Assembly: GCA_023247955.1 (NCBI GenBank)
Contig: JAHFFL010000044.1
Coordinates: 1 to 7,945 of the forward strand
Reading direction: 5' to 3'
Length of the DNA stretch: 7,945 nt
Source: Candidatus Omnitrophota bacterium
GTDB taxonomy: Bacteria; Omnitrophota; Gorgyraeia; 2-02-FULL-51-18
The notes under the pieces were generated by a model. It did no database searches, was not told the origin of the DNA, and was given only the letters and a program-made list of their open reading frames with translations. Both the position numbers and the translations under genes were made by a program. Positions 1 to 5,647 of the stretch are shown here, piece by piece (position 1 is the stretch's first letter; each line of letters starts with the position of its first letter).

Positions 1-1
1 C

Positions 2-1375
2 GCCGAACTTTCGAAAACCAACAACGTAACGACCGGCAAGATCTATTATTCCGTGATCACCAAAGAGCGTCGCGGGGATTATCTCGGCGCCACGGTACAG
101 GTGGTTCCGCACATCACTGATGAGATCAAGGCCGCGATACGCGGTGTTACGCACAACAGATCCGTGGATGTCGTGATCTGCGAAATCGGCGGCACCGTCG
201 GCGACATCGAGAGTCTCCCTTTTCTCGAAGCAATCAGGCAATTCCGCCAGGACATCGGCCGCGAGAACGCGCTCAACATCCATCTGACGCTGATTCCGTT
301 TATTCGCGTAGCCGATGAGATCAAGACCAAACCGACCCAGCACAGCGTCGGCAAGATGCGCGAGATCGGTATACAACCGGATATCCTGATGTGCCGCACC
401 GAAAAGAAACTATCCAGGGAAGTCAAAGAAAAGATCGCGCTTTTTTGCAACGTGGAGCCGGAGCAGGTCATCCAGGCGTTGGACGTGCAAGACATCTATG
501 AAGTGCCGCTCGCGCTCAAAGACGAGGGGCTGGACACCCTCATCGTGCGGCTTCTCAAGCTCAACTGCGATAGCGGTGACGCGCGTCTCAAAGCGTGGAA
601 GACCGACGTGGTGGACAAGGTCTTAAGCCCTTCCAAGCAGGCGGTGATCGGTGTTGTCGGGAAATACATGGATCTTCAGGACGCCTACAAATCGATTTAT
701 GAGGCGCTTAAGCATGGCGGTATCGCCAATGACGCGAAGGTCGTAATTAAGAAAGTAGACGCCGAAGATGTGATGGCCCACGGCGCCGAGAAATATCTAA
801 AGGGAATAAACGGCGTGCTCGTGCCTGGCGGTTTCGGCGACCGGGGGGTCGAGGGAAAAATCAGGGCGATCAAGGTCGCGCGTGAAAACAAAATGCCTTT
901 TTTTGGAGTGTGTTTGGGAATGCAGTGCGCGGTGATCGAGTTTTCGCGGAACGTCTGCGGTTTAAACCGGGCCAACTCGACCGAGTTCAATAAGACGACG
1001 CCGTTTCCGGTGATCAGTCTGCTGGAAGAGCAAAGGCGCGTCAAGGACCTGGGAGGGACCATGCGGCTCGGTTCTTATCCTTGCCAGATCAAGAGAGGGA
1101 CCAAGACCTACAAGGCCTACGGGAAAGAATTTATCCATGAGAGACACCGGCACCGGTATGAGTTCAACAACAAGTACAAAGTAAAAATGGAAACGAGCGG
1201 CTTGGTGGTCTCCGGCACCAGTCCCAACGGGCGGCTGGTGGAGATCGTCGAGCTCGTGGACCATCCGTGGTTTGTTGGCTGTCAGTTCCATCCGGAATTC
1301 AAATCCAAACCCGATCAGGCGCACCCGCTGTTCAGGGATTTCATCAAAGCGTCTTTGGCGCACCAGATAGAATGA
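2..1375 (+). CDS. pyrG: CTP synthase, 5'-truncated by the window edge
   Basis: Makes CTP from UTP, ATP and glutamine in the cytoplasm. The frame is open from base 2, so the first roughly 85 residues, with the N-terminal P-loop, lie outside the window; 457 residues remain, against about 545 for the E. coli enzyme. The visible synthetase part has ERRGDYLGATVQV, the Mg-site stretch EIGGTVGDIES (Glu codon at 182-184) and TKPTQHSV. A class I glutamine amidotransferase domain follows, with VPGGFGDRG, the nucleophile Cys in GVCLGMQ (codon 911-913), and the His and Glu of FHPEF (codons 1289-1291 and 1295-1297), so both activities look intact. A GTG at 53 is internal to the conserved domain and is not the start. 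The stop overlaps the kdsA start as ATGA. CTP is the co-substrate of KdsB, which fits its place beside Kdo genes; kdsB itself may lie just upstream (inference). Confidence 0.98.
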   Translation, partial: AELSKTNNVTTGKIYYSVITKERRGDYLGATVQVVPHITDEIKAAIRGVTHNRSVDVVICEIGGTVGDIESLPFLEAIRQFRQDIGRENALNIHLTLIPFIRVADEIKTKPTQHSVGKMREIGIQPDILMCRTEKKLSREVKEKIALFCNVEPEQVIQALDVQDIYEVPLALKDEGLDTLIVRLLKLNCDSGDARLKAWKTDVVDKVLSPSKQAVIGVVGKYMDLQDAYKSIYEALKHGGIANDAKVVIKKVDAEDVMAHGAEKYLKGINGVLVPGGFGDRGVEGKIRAIKVARENKMPFFGVCLGMQCAVIEFSRNVCGLNRANSTEFNKTTPFPVISLLEEQRRVKDLGGTMRLGSYPCQIKRGTKTYKAYGKEFIHERHRHRYEFNNKYKVKMETSGLVVSGTSPNGRLVEIVELVDHPWFVGCQFHPEFKSKPDQAHPLFRDFIKASLAHQIE

Positions 1376-2247
1376 AGAGCCGATCCGAAGTTCGAAGCAC
1401 GAAATCCGAAACGAAAGCGAGAGCCCGTCTTGTCCGTATTGGAAATATTCCCGTCGGCGGCGGAAATCCACTGGTGCTCATTGCGGGACCCTGTGTGGTG
1501 GAGAATGAAAAGAGCGCGCTGCGGCATGCCAAGGCCATTCAAAAGATTTCCAGGAAATTGGGGATCCCTTTCATTTATAAATCAAGTTATGACAAGGCCA
1601 ATCGCAGTTCTCTGGATTCTTTCAGAGGGCTTGGTTTGGAGCAGGGTCTTGCGGCGCTGCGGCGCGTGAAAGGGGACACCGGCTTGGCTATTTTGACGGA
1701 TGTGCACAGCGCCGCGGAAGTCGAAAGCGCGGCAAGTGTCGCGGATGTGCTGCAAATCCCCGCGTTTCTTTGCCGGCAAACGGATCTTTTGCTCGCTGCC
1801 GGAGGGACCGGAAAGGCCGTGAACGTCAAAAAAGGACAGTTTCTCTCGCCTTGGGAGATGCGGAATGTCGTCGAGAAAATCCTTTCCACGGGGAATAAAA
1901 AGGTCCTGTTGACCGAGCGCGGGACTTTTTTCGGGTACAACGCGCTGGTGAATGATTTCCGGTCCATTCCGATCATGAAGACATTCGGGTTTCCGGTGAT
2001 CTTCGACGCGACCCATTCGGTGCAACAGCCCGGAGGGAGAGGCAAAAGCTCCGGCGGGGACCGACGTTTTGTGCCGATACTCGCGCGTGCCGCCGTCGCG
2101 GCCGGTTGCGACGGTGTTTTTATGGAAGTACACGAGGACCCGGACCGTGCGCCGAGCGACGGTCCCAACATGGTGGTTTTGAGGGATTTGGAAAAACTTC
2201 TCGAGGGGCTTTTGGGCATCAGCCGGGTGGTGAACCGTGTTGCCTAA
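1372..2247 (+). CDS. kdsA: 3-deoxy-D-manno-octulosonate 8-phosphate synthase, metal-dependent type
   Basis: Condenses arabinose-5-phosphate with phosphoenolpyruvate to Kdo-8-phosphate, in the cytoplasm. The protein has 291 residues in one TIM-barrel domain, with KSSYDKANRSS (70-80), IPAFLCRQTDLL (129-140), NVKKGQF (151-157), TERGTFFGYN (181-190) and DATHSVQQPGG (212-222). Cys41 in AGPC, His215, Glu252 and Asp263 each sit exactly 30 residues after the metal ligands Cys11, His185, Glu222 and Asp233 of the Aquifex enzyme. It therefore belongs to the metal-dependent class, whereas E. coli KdsA has Asn at the Cys position. I chose the ATG at 1372, which overlaps the pyrG stop as ATGA: family-like sequence begins near residue 20 and no ATG, GTG or TTG lies between. 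The first 18 residues (MKSRSEVRSTKSETK...) are not KdsA-like and are encoded by a heptamer repeat. A GTG at 1474 would remove conserved residues. No clear Shine-Dalgarno is present, so translation may be coupled to pyrG. Confidence 0.96.
   Translation: MKSRSEVRSTKSETKARARLVRIGNIPVGGGNPLVLIAGPCVVENEKSALRHAKAIQKISRKLGIPFIYKSSYDKANRSSLDSFRGLGLEQGLAALRRVKGDTGLAILTDVHSAAEVESAASVADVLQIPAFLCRQTDLLLAAGGTGKAVNVKKGQFLSPWEMRNVVEKILSTGNKKVLLTERGTFFGYNALVNDFRSIPIMKTFGFPVIFDATHSVQQPGGRGKSSGGDRRFVPILARAAVAAGCDGVFMEVHEDPDRAPSDGPNMVVLRDLEKLLEGLLGISRVVNRVA
1386..1413 (+). repeat. Heptamer tandem repeat inside the kdsA 5' end
   Basis: CGAA recurs at 1386, 1393, 1400 and 1407, a perfect seven-base period: CGAAGTT, CGAAGCA, CGAAATC, CGAAACG. 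Each unit keeps CGAA and varies in the last three bases. The array lies wholly inside the kdsA reading frame and encodes most of its non-conserved basic, Ser-rich N-terminal extension (SEVRSTKSETK). Three units equal seven codons, so it can be translated without a stop. A further CGAA follows at 1412, out of phase. Confidence 0.7.
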
Positions 2248-3205
2248 GGGAAATCAAATCGCAAGGCGGGTCATCGCGATAGAACGGGATGCCCTGTCTT
2301 TTTTGATGTCTCGGATTGACGGAAATTTTGAAAAGGCCTGCGCACTGATCATGAACTGCAAGGGCCGCGCGGTCCTGACGGGGCTCGGCAAGCCCGGTTT
2401 TATCGCCCAAAAAATTTCGGCAACGCTGTCCTCCACCGGCACACCGTCACTTTTTTTGCATCCTGCCGAGGCCTTGCATGGCGATCTGGGACGCGTGATG
2501 AAAGAAGATGTCGTCATTGCGTTGTCGAACAGCGGCCATACCGAGGAGATCGTGAAGCTTCTGCCGGTCGTGAAAAAAATCGGGGCGAAGCTGATCTCGA
2601 TCACCGGAAACCCGAAGTCGCCGCTGGCGACGCACAGCGACGTGGTGCTCGACGTGCGGGTGAAGAAAGAGGCCTGTCCTTTAAACCTCACGCCGACGGC
2701 CTCGACGACCGCGATGCTCGCGATGGGCGACGCGCTGGCGGTCACGCTTTTGGAGAAAAAAGGATTCAAGGCCGAAGATTTTGCTTTTTATCATCCGGGA
2801 GGGAATCTCGGCAGGAAATTGTTGCTCCGGGTATCCGACATCATGAGGACCGGCAGGGAAAATCCCATCGTCTCCGAGTTCATGGAGGTCGAGGAGGTCT
2901 TGTACCGGATCACGAGTTCCCGGGCGGGTTCGGCGACTGTCGTCAACGCGAAGGGCCGTCTGGTCGGGATATTCACCGACGGGGATTTGAGGCGGCATCT
3001 CAAGGGAGGGCGCGATCTTTTGCGAACGCCGGTGCGGGACGTGATGACGAAAAATCCGGTCACGATCACCGCGGGCAAACTCGCGGCCGAGGCCTTGGAG
3101 TTGTTGCGCAACAAAAAGATCGATGAAGTCCCAGTGGTCGATTTGAAAGCCAGGCCCGTGGGCTATTTGGACGTCCAGGATATTTTGAAAGCGGGGATTG
3201 TTTGA
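2237..3205 (+). CDS. kdsD: D-arabinose 5-phosphate isomerase (KdsD/KpsF family)
   Basis: Interconverts ribulose-5-phosphate and arabinose-5-phosphate, supplying the KdsA substrate in the cytoplasm. The 322-residue length is typical. A SIS sugar-isomerase domain (about 42-185) contains STGTPS (66-71), HPAEALHGDLG (75-85), SNSG (97-100), KEACPLNLTPTASTTAMLAMGDALA (144-168) and the conserved His186 of HPGG. Two CBS domains follow (about 203-260 and 266-320), the first ending in GIFTDGDLRR, which are probably regulatory. The usual GKSG loop reads GKPG here (Pro53). I took GTG 2237, which overlaps kdsA by 11 bases behind the weak purine-rich GGGTGG; TTG 2240 would cost only one residue. KpsF, which serves capsule Kdo, is the same family. 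The kdsA and kdsC neighbours favour the general LPS role, so the kdsD name rests on context. Confidence 0.94.
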   Translation: MLPKGNQIARRVIAIERDALSFLMSRIDGNFEKACALIMNCKGRAVLTGLGKPGFIAQKISATLSSTGTPSLFLHPAEALHGDLGRVMKEDVVIALSNSGHTEEIVKLLPVVKKIGAKLISITGNPKSPLATHSDVVLDVRVKKEACPLNLTPTASTTAMLAMGDALAVTLLEKKGFKAEDFAFYHPGGNLGRKLLLRVSDIMRTGRENPIVSEFMEVEEVLYRITSSRAGSATVVNAKGRLVGIFTDGDLRRHLKGGRDLLRTPVRDVMTKNPVTITAGKLAAEALELLRNKKIDEVPVVDLKARPVGYLDVQDILKAGIV

Positions 3206-3209
3206 AAGA

Positions 3210-3232
3210 AGTAGTCAGCAGACAGTAGTCAG
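3210..3232 (+). repeat. Heptamer tandem repeat in the kdsD-kdsC gap
   Basis: Three adjacent heptamers, TAGTCAG (3212-3218), CAGACAG (3219-3225) and TAGTCAG (3226-3232), make the 9-base direct repeat AGTAGTCAG at 3210-3218 and 3224-3232. The array fills most of the 36-base gap between the two genes and ends 9 bases before the kdsC ATG. Its last AG plus the next G form the only Shine-Dalgarno-like AGG (3231-3233) there. I see no stem-loop. Confidence 0.7.
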
Positions 3233-3241
3233 GCAAAACTT

Positions 3242-3778
3242 ATGATTTCAGAAGACGTTAGGCAGAGGATCCTGAAGATCAAGGCGGTCATCTTCGATAT
3301 CGACGGGGTCCTGACCGACGGACGCATCGTCCTCGGGAATTACGGCGACGAACTCAAGTTTTTTGACGCGCAGGACGGTTTGGGCCTGGTGCTTTTGCGC
3401 CGAGCCGGATTCAAAACCGCGATGGTCAGCTCGCGCAAATCGCGCATCAACCAGAAACGCGCGCGGGAGACGGACGTGACCCGGCTCTATCAGAACGTGA
3501 GCGACAAGCGCGGGGGGTTCGACAAGCTTTTGAGAAAATTCAAGATTGCGGCGGACGAGGCGTGTTTTGTCGGCGACGACCTTGTGGATATCCCGGCGCT
3601 TGTGAAGGCGGGCCTGGCCGTCGCGGTGCAGAACGCTGCCCCGGCCGTGAAAGAGATCGCTCATTACGTGACCGAAAAGGAAGGTGGGCGCGGCGCCGCC
3701 CGGGAGATTTCCGACTTGTTGCTCAAGACCCAGGGCCGCTGGGATGCGCTTGTTAAACCCTATACTTCCCAGGAATGA
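3242..3778 (+). CDS. kdsC: Kdo-8-phosphate phosphatase (HAD family)
   Basis: Removes the phosphate from Kdo-8-phosphate to release Kdo, the last step before CMP activation; cytoplasmic and usually tetrameric in this family. The 178 residues form a cap-less HAD fold close to the 188 residues of E. coli KdsC. Motif I is FDIDGVLTDG (18-27), with Asp19 the expected nucleophile and Asp21 the general acid. Motif II is the Ser of MVSS (61-64), motif III the Lys of SDK (89), and motif IV is GDDLVDIPAL (111-120). The family-specific GGRGAAREISDLLL (148-161) follows and marks it as KdsC rather than a generic HAD protein. Upstream there is only a weak AGG, eight bases before the ATG, contributed by a repeat array. 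The downstream ATG begins two bases after its stop. Confidence 0.95.
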   Translation: MISEDVRQRILKIKAVIFDIDGVLTDGRIVLGNYGDELKFFDAQDGLGLVLLRRAGFKTAMVSSRKSRINQKRARETDVTRLYQNVSDKRGGFDKLLRKFKIAADEACFVGDDLVDIPALVKAGLAVAVQNAAPAVKEIAHYVTEKEGGRGAAREISDLLLKTQGRWDALVKPYTSQE

Positions 3779-3779
3779 G

Positions 3780-4565
3780 ATGCTGAGAAAAGACCGCTTC
3801 CCCTTTATTTTGGTTTTGCTGATTTTATTCTCGGCCGTTCTTTTTTTATTCCTGCATGTCCGCTCGTCCGCCCGCCTTAAAAATTCCAGAGGGGAATCAC
3901 GAGAGGAGATCATCCGGTCCAGCCACGACCAAAAACTTCAGAAATTCAGTCTCACGGGTTTTGACGACAAAGGGCAGAAATTCTGGAACCTTGAAGGGGA
4001 TACGGCCAAGATTGATCTCGGCGACACGGTTTTCCTCGAGGACAACGTGACGCTTAAACTGAAGAACGACACGATCATCAAGACGGACCATGTCACATGG
4101 ACTCAGGACAAAGGGCTGCTCAGGACCAATTCCCCCGTTTTTGTGACGCGCGACGACACCCATATCAAGGGTAAGGGTGCCTATGGGCGACTGCATGAGA
4201 GTTTTGTCCAGATCAACCGCGAGGTCGAGATGGACATTCAACCGGGGACTCGACTCACCTGCCTGGGGCCGATGAAGATATTCTACAACGAAAACCGGAT
4301 GGTTTTTTTTCGGCATGTCACGGTGACCGACAGCAAAGGCACGCTGACGTCGAACCGCATGGATGTTTACTTTGATCCCGAACAGAAAAAGACCAAGGAG
4401 ATCATTGCGATCGGTGATGTAGTGATAGACCGTGGCAGTGACACGACACGGGCCGAACGCGCCACTTATCTTCCGGCGACGGGTTCCGTGAAGCTGGAGG
4501 GAAGTCCCGAAATCACGCTGCATCAAGGAAGCGCGGAATTGCTCCATGCCCCTACTGGAAACTAA
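3780..4565 (+). CDS. lptC: LPS export protein: LptC-like with an LptA/OstA-like second half
   Basis: Probably a periplasmic bridge protein of LPS transport, anchored in the inner membrane next to LptB2FG. It has 261 residues, against about 190 for E. coli LptC or LptA. Residues 7-25 are a single hydrophobic segment after MLRKDR, with no lipobox and no clear cleavage site, so it is likely a signal anchor. Residues 55-153 look LptC-like (FSLTGFDDKGQKFWNLEGDTAKI, then TVFLEDNVTLKL, ending KGKGAYGRLHESFVQINREVEMDI). Residues 160-250 look like the repeating strands of LptA/OstA (GPMKIFYNENRMVFFRHVTVTDSKGTLTSNRMDVYF, EIIAIGDVVIDRG, TRAERATYLPATGSVKLEGSPEI). Both parts would be beta-jellyroll. I chose ATG 3780 because the hydrophobic anchor follows at once; more upstream starts lie inside kdsC. 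It overlaps lptB by 20 bases, and no separate lptA is present. The assignment to LPS transport is firm; the two-domain reading is inference by eye. Confidence 0.85.
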   Translation: MLRKDRFPFILVLLILFSAVLFLFLHVRSSARLKNSRGESREEIIRSSHDQKLQKFSLTGFDDKGQKFWNLEGDTAKIDLGDTVFLEDNVTLKLKNDTIIKTDHVTWTQDKGLLRTNSPVFVTRDDTHIKGKGAYGRLHESFVQINREVEMDIQPGTRLTCLGPMKIFYNENRMVFFRHVTVTDSKGTLTSNRMDVYFDPEQKKTKEIIAIGDVVIDRGSDTTRAERATYLPATGSVKLEGSPEITLHQGSAELLHAPTGN

Positions 4566-5268
4566 ATCCCTCAAGAAATCGTACGGCGGCCGCGCGGTGG
4601 TCAACGGCGTGGACCTGACGATAGGCCGCGGGGAGATTGTCGGGCTCCTGGGTCCCAACGGCGCGGGAAAGACCACGACATTTTACATGGTTACCGGAAT
4701 CGTGAAACCGGACGACGGCACCATCCTTTTTGATCACCGCGACGTGAGTCAATACCCGATGCACAAGCGGGCGCAGCTGGGGATCGGGTATCTTTCCCAG
4801 GAACCCTCGGTGTTTAGAAAACTCACCGTCGAAGAAAATATCATGGCGATTCTCGAGACGCTGGACCTCCCCCGACCCGAAAGGGAGAGACGGCTCGAGG
4901 AGCTTTTGAGCGAACTGGGGATCAAGCATTTAAGAAAATCCAAGGCCTACACGCTTTCCGGCGGCGAACGGCGTAGGCTTGAGATCACCCGCGCCCTCGT
5001 GACGCACCCGCTTTGCATCCTTTTGGACGAGCCCTTTTCGGGAATTGACCCGATTGCGGTGCATGACTGTCAAAACCTGATCAAGGAACTCAAGGGCAAG
5101 GGGCTTAGTATCCTGCTCACGGACCACAATGTCAGGGAAACGCTGTCGATCACCGACCGCGCGTATATCATGTTCGAAGGACGCATCCTTATTTCAGGCA
5201 CCAAAGGGGAACTTTTGACTAGCAAGGAGGCCCGACAAATCTATCTCGGCGAGCAATTTACTATGTAA
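4546..5268 (+). CDS. lptB: LPS export ABC transporter ATPase
   Basis: Cytoplasmic ATPase of the LptB2FG complex, which extracts LPS from the inner membrane and pushes it along the Lpt bridge. At 240 residues it is the usual length. All ABC motifs are present: Walker A GPNGAGKTT (36-44), Q-loop Gln85 in YLSQEPSVFRKLTVEENI, signature LSGGE (137-141), Walker B CILLDEP (157-163, catalytic Glu162), D-loop Asp168 and H-loop His194. FSGIDPIAV and the C-terminal QIYLGEQF are LptB-like rather than general branched-chain amino acid or ABC-2 ATPase features, and the preceding lptC-like gene agrees. The ATG sits inside the last codons of that gene, with GGAA (4534-4537) eight bases before it, so translational coupling is likely. 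The LptF and LptG permeases are not in the window. Confidence 0.97.
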   Translation: MPLLETKSLKKSYGGRAVVNGVDLTIGRGEIVGLLGPNGAGKTTTFYMVTGIVKPDDGTILFDHRDVSQYPMHKRAQLGIGYLSQEPSVFRKLTVEENIMAILETLDLPRPERERRLEELLSELGIKHLRKSKAYTLSGGERRRLEITRALVTHPLCILLDEPFSGIDPIAVHDCQNLIKELKGKGLSILLTDHNVRETLSITDRAYIMFEGRILISGTKGELLTSKEARQIYLGEQFTM

Positions 5269-5286
5269 GCGTGTCTATGGTAAGAT
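5257..5286 (+). promoter_or_regulatory. Possible sigma-70-type promoter before hpf
   Basis: An extended -10 element, TGG followed by TAAGAT (5278-5286), lies 18 bases after TTTACT (5257-5262), which matches four of six -35 consensus bases. The -35 overlaps the end of lptB. Transcription would start near 5293, about 28 bases before the hpf ATG. This is the longest intergenic gap in the window, which makes it the likeliest place for an internal promoter. Both hexamers are weak and the host's consensus is unknown. Confidence 0.3.
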
Positions 5287-5308
5287 GAGCCAGTTTGTCT
5301 TCGTGCGC

Positions 5309-5314
5309 GGGGGA
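5309..5314 (+). promoter_or_regulatory. Ribosome binding site fixing the hpf start
   Basis: GGGGGA ends six bases before the ATG at 5321. An in-frame ATG at 5285 has no usable Shine-Dalgarno at proper spacing, and it would add 12 residues that precede the conserved HPF start. The site therefore favours 5321. Confidence 0.6.
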
Positions 5315-5320
5315 TTAAAA

Positions 5321-5647
5321 ATGGAAATTGATATTAGCGGCCGTCATTTTCACGTCACGCAGGCCTTGGCGGATTATGCGGTCGGTAAGATCCAGCGGCT
5401 TGAAAAATACCATTTGAAACTTGAGTCGGTGCACGTGATCTTTGAAGTGGAAAAGTTTCGCCACATCTCGGAAATCACGGTGCTCGGAAAAAATTTGAGG
5501 ACCAAGGCCAAAGAAGAAAGCACCGACATGTACGCGGCGTTTGACAAGAGTCTGGGAAATCTCCAGCTTCAGCTCGGGCGTCTGCATGAAAGGGTGAAAG
5601 ACCACAAAGTCCGCGGCCGTAAGGAGAAGAATGAAGTCGAATTTTAA
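5321..5647 (+). CDS. hpf: Ribosome hibernation promoting factor, short type (HPF/RaiA family)
   Basis: Binds the small ribosomal subunit in the decoding region and holds ribosomes inactive when growth slows. The 108 residues cover a single beta-alpha-beta-beta-beta-alpha domain: MEIDISGRHFHVTQAL at the start, ALADYAVGKIQRLEKY as helix one, VHVIFEVEKFRHISEITVL as the strands, and KAKEESTDMYAAFDKSL (62-78), the best-conserved motif of the family. A basic tail (HKVRGRKEKNE) follows. The C-terminal dimerisation domain of long HPF is absent, so it resembles the short HPF or YfiA of E. coli; which of the two cannot be told from sequence. In proteobacteria hpf often follows lptB with rpoN between; here no rpoN intervenes. 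The gene overlaps tig by 17 bases. Confidence 0.93.
   Translation: MEIDISGRHFHVTQALADYAVGKIQRLEKYHLKLESVHVIFEVEKFRHISEITVLGKNLRTKAKEESTDMYAAFDKSLGNLQLQLGRLHERVKDHKVRGRKEKNEVEF
5621..5626 (+). promoter_or_regulatory. Strong ribosome binding site for tig inside hpf
   Basis: AAGGAG, a full Shine-Dalgarno core, lies within the last codons of hpf and ends four bases before the tig ATG at 5631. It supports that start and suggests tig is initiated independently as well as by coupling. Confidence 0.6.

Noticed and set aside
1267..1371. A longer kdsA starting at GTG 1267, inside pyrG
   Set aside because: It would overlap the conserved end of the pyrG amidotransferase domain (FHPEF) by over 100 bases, and the extra residues are simply pyrG read in another frame. 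ATG 1372 makes a normal ATGA junction.
2451..2457. T-runs in kdsD (2451-2457) and pyrG (898-904) as slippage signals
   Set aside because: Both encode ordinary Phe/Leu codons within strongly conserved domains and there is no sign of a frame change on either side.
3684..3779. A longer lptC-like protein starting at GTG/ATG within kdsC
   Set aside because: The added 32 residues are the shadow of the conserved GGRGAAREISDLLL end of KdsC and would place a Pro/Arg-rich stretch before the membrane anchor.
3248..3913. Minus-strand open frame of 221 codons opposite kdsC
   Set aside because: The opposite strand encodes all HAD motifs of KdsC in order; the antisense translation shows no family feature.
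3897..4676. Long minus-strand open frame of 259 codons across lptC and lptB
   Set aside because: It is antisense to two recognisable genes, has no recognisable domain, and overlaps motif-rich coding sequence; GC-rich codon use produces such frames.
5285..5320. hpf start at ATG 5285
   Set aside because: No spaced Shine-Dalgarno, the added residues are not HPF-like, and the ATG falls in the putative -10 element. ATG 5321 has GGGGGA six bases upstream.
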